A DNA stretch of 62,358 bases from Stenotrophomonas sp. PS02289 (GCF_029960115.1 NZ_JASCOZ010000006.1:1-62358), one strand, 5' to 3'. Positions 35,405-43,639 are shown, numbered from the stretch's first letter. Translations and numbers: made by a program. The notes: generated by a model from the sequence alone, not told the origin.

Positions 35405-36895
35405 TCACCCGCCAAGTTCGCGCATCAGCGTATCGACCTCGCCGTCCAGTCGCCGCTGCAGGGATTCGACCTCCAGGTGCAGACGGACGCGCGTGCGACG
35501 CAGTGCGGTCAGGTCGCCGCCGCCTACCGGGCCGTCCACCTGCACGTAACGTGCAACGTTCAGATGTGCCCCGTTCTCGAGTACCTGGTCCACCGGTACC
35601 ACGTGGGCGACCCCTGGCCGCTGGCTGCGCTGTGCACACAGGTGAATGATCTGCTGGGCGATGTCGTCATTCAGCCGTGCGCCCTTGCCTGCCGCCATCA
35701 GCAGTGGACGCGAGTCAATGAACAGCACAGTGGTGTCACGTCGGGCCTTGCGCATCACCAGCAGCGAGGTCGACATGGCGGTGCCTTTGAACAACCGCTC
35801 GGGCAGGCTGATGATGGTGTCGACCTCGTTTGCCTCAAGCAGTGAGCGACGGATCTTTGCCTCCTCGCCTTCGCGGAACAGCACGCCGTTGGGAACCACG
35901 ATGGCCATGCGCCCCTGGTGCGGATCCAGCTGCGCGCGCATGTGCTGGATCAACGCCATATGCGCCCACTGGCGCGGCGGGATGCCGTGCTGGAAGTGAT
36001 CCCAGTTCCCCCAGCTCGCCCGTTCCGGGTTCCACTTCAACGTCAGCGGTGGCCGTGACAGCACGATCTGCACGCCTGCCTGCGCGAAGCGCGGCGTTGC
36101 CTCCGGATCGGGCGCAAGCGGGTCGGCGACCTGCAGACAGGCCCCGTCGTGCCCGTGCAGCAGCAGACGGACCCGCGCCATGGCCCATCTGCGGCGGTCC
36201 ACGTCCTGGCCGTGCAGGCGCACCCGTGCCGCTGGCGTGTCGCGTTGGGCCCAACGGGCGGCGGCCAGCAACAGGCAGCCGCGGTCGCAGGCGGGATCGA
36301 GGATGTGGTCACCATCACAAGGATCCAGCACGGCCATCATGATGCTGGCGAGTGCCTCGGGCACGTGCAGCCCGTCTTCGCGCGAACGCCGCTGTAGCGG
36401 CTGGCCCAGCATCTGGTCGGTCGCTTCAGCCAGGTCGGGACGGTGTTGGCCGTGGCGAAGACGGAAGTCCAGCGCCGGAATACGCAGGCGCTCAATCACG
36501 CGATACATGGCACCGTCGGTGGGTAGTCCTGCCGCCATGTCGAGTGCGTCGGTGACCTGGTCCAGTGCGTCGGGGTTGTCCAGACAGAAAGTGTGCAGGA
36601 CCGAGCCGACGCGCGCCGACAGGCCATCCAGGGGGGCGCGTGCCAGACGATCGAACAGCGTTGCCGAACAGACCTCCAGGGCACGTGCACCGGTGGACGC
36701 CGGCGTTTCCGAGGCCATGCGGCCGGCCGCGGCTGCGTGGCGGTCCGCGTCCGCATCGCTGGCGACTTTCAGCACCACCAGCATCAGCAGAAGATGCGTG
36801 GCCGCCTCTTCGTCGGCATGGCCTTCCATGCAGCGTCGGGCGAGCTTGAGTGCAGACAGCGTCGCGCGGGAACTTCGCAGTGCGACGCCGCTCAT
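35405..36895 (-). CDS. HsdM-like N6-adenine methylase homologue with degenerate motifs
   Basis: A 496-residue HsdM homologue beginning at 36895 in an ATGA overlap with the S-like gene. The methylase fold is clear: REDGLHVPEALASIMMAVL (YTP-type region), motif I position ILDPACDRGCLLLAA (198-212), where DPxCGSGG is expected, motif IV position VLSRPPLTLK (278-287), where NPPF/Y is expected, and GRMAIVVPNGVLFREGEEAKIRR then IISLPERLFKGTAMSTSLLVMRK, all HsdM-like. Loss of the glycines of motif I and the Asn of motif IV argues against SAM binding and methyl transfer. The C-terminal coiled part (LEVESLQRRLDGEVDTLMRE) would hold S or R. Possibly a repurposed DNA-recognition complex. Confidence 0.8.
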   Translation of the reverse strand: MSGVALRSSRATLSALKLARRCMEGHADEEAATHLLLMLVVLKVASDADADRHAAAAGRMASETPASTGARALEVCSATLFDRLARAPLDGLSARVGSVLHTFCLDNPDALDQVTDALDMAAGLPTDGAMYRVIERLRIPALDFRLRHGQHRPDLAEATDQMLGQPLQRRSREDGLHVPEALASIMMAVLDPCDGDHILDPACDRGCLLLAAARWAQRDTPAARVRLHGQDVDRRRWAMARVRLLLHGHDGACLQVADPLAPDPEATPRFAQAGVQIVLSRPPLTLKWNPERASWGNWDHFQHGIPPRQWAHMALIQHMRAQLDPHQGRMAIVVPNGVLFREGEEAKIRRSLLEANEVDTIISLPERLFKGTAMSTSLLVMRKARRDTTVLFIDSRPLLMAAGKGARLNDDIAQQIIHLCAQRSQRPGVAHVVPVDQVLENGAHLNVARYVQVDGPVGGGDLTALRRTRVRLHLEVESLQRRLDGEVDTLMRELGG

Positions 36896-37491
36896 GCGGC
36901 ACGCTCCTGGAGCATCCGTTCGGCCAGGGCGGTGATCTCTGCATCGCGCGCCTGCATGAGCGCGTTGAACGTTTCGCGCGTGGACTGCAGCGCCTGGGTG
37001 ACAGAGATGATGCGTTGCTGGGTGTAGAGGGACGGTATGCGCAGGCGCAGCTGCTCCACCGCACATTTGCGTACGCTGTGCTGCCGTGAGCCGGCCGATT
37101 GTCGTCGCAACTGGCGCTGCACGTCGACGTGATTGAGCTGCCATGCGAGAAAGGCCGGCAGCAGCCGTTCGGGATCCGTGACCTGGATGATGTAAAGGTG
37201 CGGTCTGCAGACGGTCTGTGCGGGTGGCCGGGACAGCAGGTGGGCAAAGGGGCGCGTCCCGCGATTGGCCAGCACGATGTCGTCGTGTTCTACAAAACGA
37301 GGGGAATGGCGCGAGGACAGCCGGGTGCGCAGCAGGTGTTCGGGCGAGAGCGTGGCCGGCGTGGTCAGGTTCTTGAGCTGGATGACGCGGACCGGGCCAT
37401 CCGGAACGGCGGGGATGGCGCCGCGGAAGGCATGACCCTGACGGACGTGCGCCACATCGGCCAGTGTTGGGTAGCGGTGAAGTACGTTCAT
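36892..37491 (-). CDS. Half-sized HsdS-like specificity subunit
   Basis: A 199-residue S-like subunit with a single target recognition domain (HRYPTLADVAHVRQGHAFRGA to about residue 145, with VIQLKNLTTPA, VEHDDIVLANRG and VCRPHLYIIQV) and one conserved helical region (SLYTQQRIISVTQALQSTRETFNALMQARDAEITALAE). Normal HsdS proteins (about 400 residues) have two of each; half-S proteins work as homodimers recognising palindromic bipartite sites. First gene of the leftward S-M-R operon; its stop overlaps the methylase-like start. Unlike its partners, no essential residue is obviously missing because S subunits have no catalytic site. Confidence 0.72.
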   Translation of the reverse strand: MNVLHRYPTLADVAHVRQGHAFRGAIPAVPDGPVRVIQLKNLTTPATLSPEHLLRTRLSSRHSPRFVEHDDIVLANRGTRPFAHLLSRPPAQTVCRPHLYIIQVTDPERLLPAFLAWQLNHVDVQRQLRRQSAGSRQHSVRKCAVEQLRLRIPSLYTQQRIISVTQALQSTRETFNALMQARDAEITALAERMLQERAA

Positions 37492-37923
37492 GCGGCGGAA
37501 AATGCGCGGGCGGACTGGACCCGTCAATAGATGAAAACCGCACCATTCGAATGGCGCGCAGGTTCCGCGTTGAAAGCGAACATCAGCGGCAGTGTGTGGC
37601 GCATTCTCCACGCACGGAAGCGCATCCTGTGCACCTGCAACACGTCGCACCAGAGCCAGTTTCCGCGCCGACCGCGATGGCAGCGCGGCGGGAGCGGGCC
37701 TGTTCATTCAACTGACTGCGAGGGGTGCCGGCGCGGCATGACGCCATTCCATTCCGTCACCAGCACCCCGACTGCGGTGGAAAATCCATATCGCAGAGGA
37801 ACTTGCGCGAGCAGGAGCGGTGACCTTGACGTATCTCTTGGGAAACTGCCACACAACGTTAACCCTGTGCTGCACACAGTCTCCCCGACCGCGGCATTCC
37901 GCACGCGGCAACCGGAGACCGAC
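37492..37923. other. 432-base gap between divergent genes, no gene seen
   Basis: This gap lies between the leftward S-M-R operon and the rightward Gln-rich gene, so it should hold both promoters. Open frames inside it are arginine/proline-rich shadows without a start signal. TTGACG near 37827 and AT-rich stretches such as CACAACGTTAACCC near 37852 are possible promoter parts for the Gln-rich gene, not certain. Confidence 0.4.
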
Positions 37924-38046
37924 ATGGGCCAGAACCGCAAGCAGGATTCCCAGCAGAACCAGCGCGATCAGCAGCAGCAACAGCAGCAGGAACAGCAGCA
38001 GCGCAACCAGAACCAGCAGCAGGGCTGGCAGGACGAAGAAGAGTGA
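37924..38046 (+). CDS. 40-residue glutamine-rich protein
   Basis: A short gene starting at ATG 37924 with CGGAG upstream and ending at TGA 38046, just before a strong hairpin. The protein has 20 glutamines in 40 residues, a basic N-terminal part (MGQNRKQ) and an acidic tail (WQDEEE). Codon mix is CAG with occasional CAA. No domain can be assigned; such proteins are disordered and may assemble or bind RNA/protein. The gene is supported by its ribosome site, its compact transcript unit and terminator, but protein-level evidence is lacking. Confidence 0.6.
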   Translation: MGQNRKQDSQQNQRDQQQQQQQEQQQRNQNQQQGWQDEEE

Positions 38047-38070
38047 CCCCTGGCGGTCGCCGTGTTCGAT

Positions 38071-38094
38071 GAGGCCCCGCTTCGGCGGGGTCTC
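38071..38094. terminator. UUCG-loop hairpin terminator between convergent genes
   Basis: GAGGCCCCGC-TTCG-GCGGGGTCTC gives a 10-bp stem (one G-T pair) with a very stable TTCG loop, between the Gln-rich gene and the VOC gene. No clear T tract follows on either strand, but the position fits a bidirectional transcript end. Confidence 0.65.
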
Positions 38095-38099
38095 GCATG

Positions 38100-38768
38100 T
38101 CAGGCCGACAACACCCGCCAGCCGTGCGTGGTGCCGACCACATCACCACGGGCGCACTGCGTGGCGTGAACCACGATGCCACGTGCATTCGGCAGCACCT
38201 TCTGCTCGGGGAACCAGCGCCGGGTGGCGTCCACCACGATCAGCAGGCCTTCGTCGTCGCCGAGCGCTGCAAACCAGGGCGTGGGTGCGCTGAGCGGCTG
38301 CAGTCCCAATGCGACCTCGGCGCGTGAATGCGTAACGGCGACGTCGTCCACGGGCAGCCCGACCTCGCTGACGCAGGTGAGCTCGCTGCCATGAAACGGG
38401 CCGCTCCGGGCCGAAGCCGGTAGTCGTCGGCGGCCGATCAGCTCCAGGATCAGCCCGTCCGGCCCCTCGAAATAGATGGACTCTGACGCCCAGGCGTCGC
38501 CAAAGGTGAAATGTGCTTCGCCTTTGGCATTGGTCTGCAACGGTGCGCGCTGCAGCAGCCACGCGGTGGCCGCTTCGAAGCGGTTGGCAGGAACGTTGAA
38601 GGCCAGGTGCACGCCGCCCACCGGATCGCTTCCCGCTTCGCGCAGCTGCACGCGGGTCCAGCCGATCACCACACAGTCGCCCTCCACAGGTAGCTGGAGT
38701 ACGTCGTTGAAGTACGCGCCGACCCGCGCGACATCTGAAACCGGGAGCGTGAGTTCTACAATCCGCAT
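38100..38768 (-). CDS. VOC-superfamily (glyoxalase/bleomycin-resistance-like) protein
   Basis: A 222-residue protein with two VOC beta-alpha-beta-beta-beta modules: MRIVELTLPVSDVARVGAYF with GGVHLAFNVP and YFEGPDGLILELI in the first, and VSEVGLPVDDVAVTH with a less conserved end in the second. Members include dioxygenases, glyoxalases and drug-binding resistance proteins; metal ligands are only partly seen (His of HLAF, Glu of LELI). The start at 38768 is the first Met of the fold; a longer upstream frame is charged and unlikely. Convergent with the Gln-rich gene, divergent from the lipoprotein pair. Confidence 0.72.
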   Translation of the reverse strand: MRIVELTLPVSDVARVGAYFNDVLQLPVEGDCVVIGWTRVQLREAGSDPVGGVHLAFNVPANRFEAATAWLLQRAPLQTNAKGEAHFTFGDAWASESIYFEGPDGLILELIGRRRLPASARSGPFHGSELTCVSEVGLPVDDVAVTHSRAEVALGLQPLSAPTPWFAALGDDEGLLIVVDATRRWFPEQKVLPNARGIVVHATQCARGDVVGTTHGWRVLSA

Positions 38769-38842
38769 GTCAAAAGCCTGACATTTCCATGACCGCACAC
38801 GGGGTGTGCTGAGTGGGGTCGCCCGCATGCAGGGCTTCAATG

Positions 38843-38858
38843 TGTGACGTTCATCACG
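38843..38858. promoter_or_regulatory. CRP/Clp-like site
   Basis: TGTGA-CGTTCA-TCACG closely fits the CRP-family consensus TGTGA-N6-TCACA. It lies between the divergent VOC gene and the lipoprotein genes, 120 bases before the TTG start of the first lipoprotein. In Xanthomonadaceae the CRP-like protein Clp uses such sites. Confidence 0.45.
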
Positions 38859-38977
38859 CTTGGCGGGATTGCCGCGCGTGCGTTGGGATCCCGTGAACGC
38901 CAATGCATTGGCGCACCGTTATGCTACGCCACCCGGCGCGGATTCTGCCTGCGCCAGACACGAATCAGGAGGATCCG

Positions 38978-39514
38978 TTGTCCCATCTTCGCCCCATGAC
39001 CCTGCTTGCCCTGTCGCTCAGCGTGCTGCTGGCGGGTTGCAAGCCCAACGCCGCCGAGCCGGCGACCCCCACCGATGCCGCATCCACGACGGCCCAACCT
39101 GCGGCACCGGCTGACGCTGCCCCGGCCGATACGGCCGTGCCGGCCACGGCAACGGCCGAACCCCAGGCCAACTGTCCCTATCCGGAGTTCGAGGCCTTCC
39201 TGCCACATTTCGGTGCGGAAATCGCCCTGCAGGAGAAGGCCACGGCGGACCCGCTGGTCAGCGAGCATGTGGACGTGACCGAGCTCGAGCCCAAGCAGGT
39301 GGTGGAGCAGATCGCGCTGGCCGACGTCGAGTGGCCGGTCATGCCGGATCCGGCGTCGCCGCGCAGCAAGGCGCGTGAGATCACCACCACCGCGCAGGGC
39401 GACGGCAGCATGAAGGTGCAGTTCCGTACCCCCAATACCAGTGACCAGCAGTCGTACTACTTCGCCCAGAAGCCCTGCTGGCAGCTGGTGCGCAAGGTGG
39501 ACGAATCGATCTGA
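38978..39514 (+). CDS. Lipoprotein, candidate immunity protein for the type IV effector
   Basis: A 178-residue lipoprotein starting at TTG 38978, chosen because a perfect AGGAGG lies five bases upstream; ATG 38996 is the alternative. Signal LLALSLSVLLAGC ends in lipobox LAGC; a Pro/Ala-rich linker follows. The folded part (NCPYPEFEAFLPHFGAE to PCWQLVRKVDES) has a conserved-looking Cys pair and WPVMPD. It is followed by a second lipoprotein gene and then a large peptidoglycan-hydrolysing XVIPCD effector. In Xanthomonadaceae type IV killing systems such effectors are encoded next to a periplasmic lipoprotein that protects the producer, so immunity function is inferred from position and class. 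Confidence 0.62.
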   Translation: MSHLRPMTLLALSLSVLLAGCKPNAAEPATPTDAASTTAQPAAPADAAPADTAVPATATAEPQANCPYPEFEAFLPHFGAEIALQEKATADPLVSEHVDVTELEPKQVVEQIALADVEWPVMPDPASPRSKAREITTTAQGDGSMKVQFRTPNTSDQQSYYFAQKPCWQLVRKVDESI

Positions 39515-39566
39515 CCTGGACGGCGGCCGCCTGGCGCGGCTGCCGCCCCGTGACAAGGAGCCTGTG

Positions 39567-40106
39567 ATGTCGAAGCTGCCGCTTGTTCCCGTGCTTGCGC
39601 TGCTGCTCGCCGCGTGCGGCGCGCCGACCGGTGAAACCAGCACCGTGGCTGGGCCGGCCGCGACCGCGCCGGCACCTACCCCTTCACCCACCCCGCAAGA
39701 AGAGAAAGGCATGCATAAGGAATGCAACGGTGCCCGGTTGTCGCTGACCGTGTTGCCGGCCACGGACGAAACGTCCCGCACCCGCATGGACTTCGAAAAG
39801 GACGGCCAGCGCCGCACCCTCGAAAATCCGCCGGAGATGAGCGACTACAGCGCAGTCGGCCTGGCCTGCGTGAAGGATGCACAGGGCGCGTCCTACTTCG
39901 TCGTGCAGTTCGGCGAAGTGGAACAGGGTTGTGCGTTCTGCGAATGGTTCTATCTGTACGACACCGATGGCAAGCCACTGACCCACAGCAACCCCCCGCT
40001 GAAAGGCGAGGGCGACCAGCAGTCGCCGAACAATGACGAGTACTCGGCCCTGCTGACCAAGCTTGGCATCACCCATCCGCAGGAGGTGGACTACATCGAA
40101 GAATGA
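39567..40106 (+). CDS. Second lipoprotein, candidate immunity protein
   Basis: A 179-residue lipoprotein with AAGGAG upstream of ATG 39567. Signal: MSKLPLVPVLALLLAACG, lipobox LAAC. After a Pro/Thr linker comes a folded part with four Cys (HKECNGARLS, GLACVKDAQG, GCAFCEWFYLYD) and an ASYFVVQFGEVE strand. It is 52 bases after the first lipoprotein and 117 bases before the XVIPCD effector, with three hairpins in between. Either or both lipoproteins may block the effector in the periplasm; which one cannot be told from sequence. Confidence 0.62.
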   Translation: MSKLPLVPVLALLLAACGAPTGETSTVAGPAATAPAPTPSPTPQEEKGMHKECNGARLSLTVLPATDETSRTRMDFEKDGQRRTLENPPEMSDYSAVGLACVKDAQGASYFVVQFGEVEQGCAFCEWFYLYDTDGKPLTHSNPPLKGEGDQQSPNNDEYSALLTKLGITHPQEVDYIEE

Positions 40107-40183
40107 CTATCGACGGAGCGTCGATAGGCGGTAGGTACTGACCGTTGGTCAGTACGCGGCAGGTATCGACCGTTGGTCGATAC
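40107..40183. repeat. Three tandem hairpins (SMAG-like)
   Basis: CTATCGACG-GAG-CGTCGATAG (40107-40127), GTACTGACC-GTT-GGTCAGTAC (40135-40155, behind a GTAG head) and GTATCGACC-GTT-GGTCGATAC (40163-40183). All are perfect 9-bp stems with three-base loops. They sit between the second lipoprotein and the effector gene and could lower read-through so that effector and immunity levels differ. Confidence 0.7.
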
Positions 40184-40223
40184 AAGGAGCAATACCCTTT
40201 AAGGAAAGCCTCTTTCTCACAGA

Positions 40224-41987
40224 ATGGATAGCACAGACATGCCAAACGAAATCTACACCAACATGCTGCAGCCGCAGGGTGCGGCGTACCGCAGCAGCCA
40301 GATCGAATCGTGGAGCCACTACCGTGAGCCGATCGACCGCACCGACGGCCGCCTGCACGGCGAATCGCGCCGCTGGGGCGACGCCTCGCCGGAAGTGCAG
40401 TCGCGCGTCATCGACTCGCTGATTGAATCCTCACGCGAAGCCGGGCTGACCCCGCGCGAAACCGCTTACGTGCTGGCCATTGCCCGCGTTGAATCCGGCT
40501 TCAATCCCGATGCCGCCGCCGGCACCACCTCGGCTTCGGGCCTGGGGCAGTTCATCGACAAGACCGGCAAGCATTACGGCTTGACCAACGCCAACCGTTT
40601 CGACGTGGACGCACAGTCGGATGCACTGGTCTCCCACTTCGTCGACAACCGCAACCTGGCACGCAGCCGTGGCCAGGGCGAAGACTACATCTACAAATAT
40701 CATCACGATGGCCCGAGCAAGGACTACGGCGGCCTGGGTCTGTCCCAGCGCAAAGTCGCGCCGCATCTGGATGAGTACGAGCAGTTCGTGAACCAGCGCC
40801 TGGCCCAGACCCAGGGACAGAGCCAGTCCGCGCCGCAGCAGGCCGCACAGGCCGGTGCTGCCGTGGCGGCAGCGGGTGCCGCCGGCGCGGCGGCCGTGGC
40901 CAAGGCCGATCCGACGCGCTCCTACGAGCACACCATGAACGTGATGCTGCCGCCCCAGAACGGGGTGAAGCCGCACATCACCGGCCACTTCGGTGAGCAT
41001 CGTGGCGAAAAGGCCCACGGTGGCAGCGACTTCAACTACGAAGGCGGTCAGACCGGCCGCAACCTGCAGCATCCGACCGTGCATTCGCCGGTTGCCGGCG
41101 TGGTCACCTCGGTGGGCGGCAAGTACGGCACGGTGATGATCCAGGACGCCGACGGCAATTCGCACCAGATCCTGCACATGCAGGGACTCACCGCGAAAGT
41201 CGGCCAGCACGTGCAGCCGGGTGACCCGATCGGCACCATGGGCGGCCGGGGTCCGGAAGGCCCGAACCAGTATGCCCAGCATGTGCACTATCAGATGAAG
41301 GACCCCAAGGGGAACCTGATCAACCCGGAAGCCTACTGGAACAAGGGGGTGCAGCAGACGGCCGGCAAGCACGGCCACGCGCATGACCACGACCACGACG
41401 CCCCGGCGGGCACCCTGCGCAAGGGTGACCGCAGCGATGACGTGACCGCGCTGCAGAAGGAGCTGAACCGCCTGGGCGTGCGCGATGCCGAAGGCAAGCC
41501 GCTCTCCGAGGATGGCAAGTTCGGCGACAACACCCGCGAGGCGGTCATTGCCTTCCAGCGCCAGCACGGCCTGGGCGACGATGGCATCGTGGGCAAGCAG
41601 ACCCAGGCCGCGCTGGAAAAGGCGCAGCAGCAGACCCAGGCCACGCCGGCCGGTCCGCTGCTCGGCGACAAGGGGCATCCGGACACGCCGCTGCACAATG
41701 CCATTCGTGGCCAGCTGCCCAGCCCGATCTCCAATGAAGCTGCCGCCCACATCACGGCGCAGGCCAAGCAGGCCGGCATTGATTCTCCGGAGAAGCTGCA
41801 GAGCGTGACCGTGCAGGACGGCAAGGCCTTCGTGATGGGGACCACGCCGGGCTTCCGCACGGCGGTCGACCTGGGGCAGCCGGCACCGTCGGTGGAGCAG
41901 ACCAGCGCGCAGCTGCTCAATGACAACAGCACCCAGCAGCAGAACCAGGTGCAGGAAGAACAGCAGAAGGTCGCAATGGGCCGCTGA
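40224..41987 (+). CDS. XVIPCD type IV effector with lysozyme-like, M23 and PG-binding domains
   Basis: A 587-residue predicted antibacterial effector (X-Tfe). Domains in order: lysozyme-like/SLT region about residues 85-190 (AIARVESGFNPDAAAGTTSASGLGQFI); M23 metallopeptidase about 245-370, with the zinc ligands of HGGSDF (near 265) and HVHYQ (near 353); PG_binding_1 about 398-465 (RSDDVTALQKELNRLG); then the XVIPCD secretion signal from about 478 (GHPDTPLHNAIRGQLP, QDGKAFVMGTTPG) ending in a Gln-rich tail. XVIPCD binds the VirD4 coupling protein of the Xanthomonadaceae bacteria-killing type IV system. The cell wall of a rival would be attacked in the periplasm. The secretion system itself is not in the window. 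Confidence 0.85.
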   Translation: MDSTDMPNEIYTNMLQPQGAAYRSSQIESWSHYREPIDRTDGRLHGESRRWGDASPEVQSRVIDSLIESSREAGLTPRETAYVLAIARVESGFNPDAAAGTTSASGLGQFIDKTGKHYGLTNANRFDVDAQSDALVSHFVDNRNLARSRGQGEDYIYKYHHDGPSKDYGGLGLSQRKVAPHLDEYEQFVNQRLAQTQGQSQSAPQQAAQAGAAVAAAGAAGAAAVAKADPTRSYEHTMNVMLPPQNGVKPHITGHFGEHRGEKAHGGSDFNYEGGQTGRNLQHPTVHSPVAGVVTSVGGKYGTVMIQDADGNSHQILHMQGLTAKVGQHVQPGDPIGTMGGRGPEGPNQYAQHVHYQMKDPKGNLINPEAYWNKGVQQTAGKHGHAHDHDHDAPAGTLRKGDRSDDVTALQKELNRLGVRDAEGKPLSEDGKFGDNTREAVIAFQRQHGLGDDGIVGKQTQAALEKAQQQTQATPAGPLLGDKGHPDTPLHNAIRGQLPSPISNEAAAHITAQAKQAGIDSPEKLQSVTVQDGKAFVMGTTPGFRTAVDLGQPAPSVEQTSAQLLNDNSTQQQNQVQEEQQKVAMGR

Positions 41988-42025
41988 TGTTCCGGCCCCT
42001 CCGGGGGCCACGAGTGTGGTGTTGG

Positions 42026-42057
42026 GGCCGGCCGGGGAAACCTGGCCGGCCTTTTTT
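42026..42057 (+). terminator. Rho-independent terminator after the effector gene
   Basis: GGCCGGCC (42026-42033), a 10-base loop, GGCCGGCC (42044-42051) and six T residues. Ends the effector transcript; the next gene starts 73 bases later. Confidence 0.85.
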
Positions 42058-42129
42058 GCGCTGCAGCGCAAGTTCCCCCGGCATGGGCCGATACCGATAA
42101 CGGGTTCGAGTTCACGGAGGAGGCCGTCG

Positions 42130-42735
42130 ATGCACCGGATCAAGCTCGGCTACAAGTCGGTCGAGCATGCGCATTACGCGCATTACCGCATTGTTTCCAC
42201 CGCTGAATACCACTATGGGCTAAAGGCGGACCCTCATCGCCACGGCCTGCATCACGCCATGCAGCACGCCCTGGATCTGGCCCGCCGCCAGCCGGATGCG
42301 CCGCTGGGCCTGGCACTGGTCGGGGCGGGCAGTCAGTTCCCACAACTGCACGGTGTTCCGTCAGCACGGTTGTCGCTGCTGTTCTGGGAAAGCTTCTACG
42401 AACGAGTGCGGGCGGACTATTTCGCGGAACAACCCTCGCGGCTGGAGTCGTTCTTCGCGACCCCGACGCTGGACGACGCAGCCACCTTCAAGCGCCGGCA
42501 CGGTATCGGCGAGCTGCTCTGCAAGGTCGATCTGTCCGGCTGCACGACGCAGGCCCGGCTCGATCACGCGTTGCTGATCGCCATCGACGGCGGTTGGGAT
42601 TACGCCCGGGCGCAACCGCAGGTGGCCGATTACTGGGCCGGCAACGTTTCCGATACGCCGTTGATGGAAGTCCTGTGCCAGGGCGAAGTCGTGTTCGGCG
42701 AACGCTGCCTGCGCGACGCAGACACCATTCGTTAG
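42130..42735 (+). CDS. Hypothetical protein, 201 residues
   Basis: A soluble 201-residue protein from ATG 42130, preceded by GGAGGAGG. It begins MHRIKLGYKSVEHAHYAHYRIV, is His- and Tyr-rich at the N-terminus, and contains SARLSLLFWESFYERVRADYF, ATFKRRHGIGELLCKVDLSG and a C-terminal YWAGNVSDTPLMEVLCQGEVVFGER. The late block, with a Gly-Glu-Val-Val-Phe-Gly pattern after a Trp/Asn turn, hints at a nucleotide- or ribosyl-binding enzyme fold, but I do not recognise the family. It lies after the terminator of the effector gene and before the HAD phosphatase. No signal peptide is seen. Confidence 0.65.
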   Translation: MHRIKLGYKSVEHAHYAHYRIVSTAEYHYGLKADPHRHGLHHAMQHALDLARRQPDAPLGLALVGAGSQFPQLHGVPSARLSLLFWESFYERVRADYFAEQPSRLESFFATPTLDDAATFKRRHGIGELLCKVDLSGCTTQARLDHALLIAIDGGWDYARAQPQVADYWAGNVSDTPLMEVLCQGEVVFGERCLRDADTIR

Positions 42736-42802
42736 CGATCGCTGGCTTACACTGGCACCCGGCCTTCGCGCCGGAATCTGTTGCTATTGAAAGGGTTGAG
42801 AG

Positions 42803-43639
42803 ATGGACATGGGCCTGCGCACGCCGGTAATCGAACTGGTCGCCATCGACATGGATGGCACCCTGCTGAACCCGGCGCATCAGCTGACCCCGCGAGTGAA
42901 GCAGGCCATCGCGCAGGCGCGGGCGCGGGGTGTCCGTGTGGTGCTGGCCAGTGGCCGACCGGTCTCCGGCCTGGCTCCGTTCCTGGATGAGCTGGGCATC
43001 GATGGTGCGGAAGACTACTGCATCGCGTGCAATGGCGGCCTGGTGCAGCGCCTGGGTGACGGCCATCGCGTCGCCGAGTTTCCGCTGACCTTTGACGACT
43101 TCGTGTATGTGGAGCGCGTCGCCCGCGAACTGGGCGTGCACTTCCAGGCATTGGACGGCAAACGCCTGTACACCACCAATCGTGACATCAGCCATTACAC
43201 CGTGGTCGATTCGCATCTGTCGCACGTGCCGCTTTCGTATCGCAGCGTGGACGAGATGGACCCGGCCATGTCCTTCATCAAATTGATGATGGTGGACGAA
43301 CCGAGCGTGCTGGACGCGGCCATTACCCGCTTGCCCGCGGAACTGATACAGCGCTTCGCCGTGCTCAAAAGCGCGTCGTTCTTCCTGGAAGTGTTCGACC
43401 ACCGCGCCGGCAAAGGCCCGGGACTGCGGATGCTGGCCGATCATCTCGGTCTGGACAGGAGCCAGGTGATGGCGATCGGTGACCAGGAAAACGACCTCAC
43501 CATGCTGCAGTTCGCTGGCACCAGCGTGGCCATGGGCAATGCGGTGGACGTGGTCAAAGCCACCGCATTGCATGAGACCGCGACCAACGCGGAGGACGGC
43601 GTCGCCCTGGCGCTGGAGCGCTTCGTGCTGCGTAGCTGA
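42803..43639 (+). CDS. HAD-superfamily Cof-type phosphatase
   Basis: A 278-residue cytoplasmic HAD hydrolase of the Cof/YidA (IIB cap) kind. Motif I is LVAIDMDGTLLNP (nucleophile Asp near residue 15), motif II VLASGRPVSG, motif III the Lys in the HRAGKGPGLRMLAD region, motif IV VMAIGDQENDLTML. These enzymes dephosphorylate sugar phosphates, FMN, PLP or similar small metabolites; the cap that sets specificity (residues about 85-190) gives no clear hint. A start at MDMGLRTP with ATG 42803 is adopted; ATG 42809 is equally possible. Confidence 0.87.
   Translation: MDMGLRTPVIELVAIDMDGTLLNPAHQLTPRVKQAIAQARARGVRVVLASGRPVSGLAPFLDELGIDGAEDYCIACNGGLVQRLGDGHRVAEFPLTFDDFVYVERVARELGVHFQALDGKRLYTTNRDISHYTVVDSHLSHVPLSYRSVDEMDPAMSFIKLMMVDEPSVLDAAITRLPAELIQRFAVLKSASFFLEVFDHRAGKGPGLRMLADHLGLDRSQVMAIGDQENDLTMLQFAGTSVAMGNAVDVVKATALHETATNAEDGVALALERFVLRS

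Noticed and set aside
35405..37546. A 713-codon reading of the HsdM-like gene
   Set aside because: The first 217 codons are a shadow of the S-like gene in another frame, rich in Arg/Pro/His; the methylase fold begins at 36895 in an ATGA overlap.
37961..38032. CAG-rich stretch as a CRISPR or microsatellite array
   Set aside because: It is the codon run of the Gln-rich protein with irregular CAA/GAA/CGC interruptions, with no spacers or repeat unit of CRISPR size.
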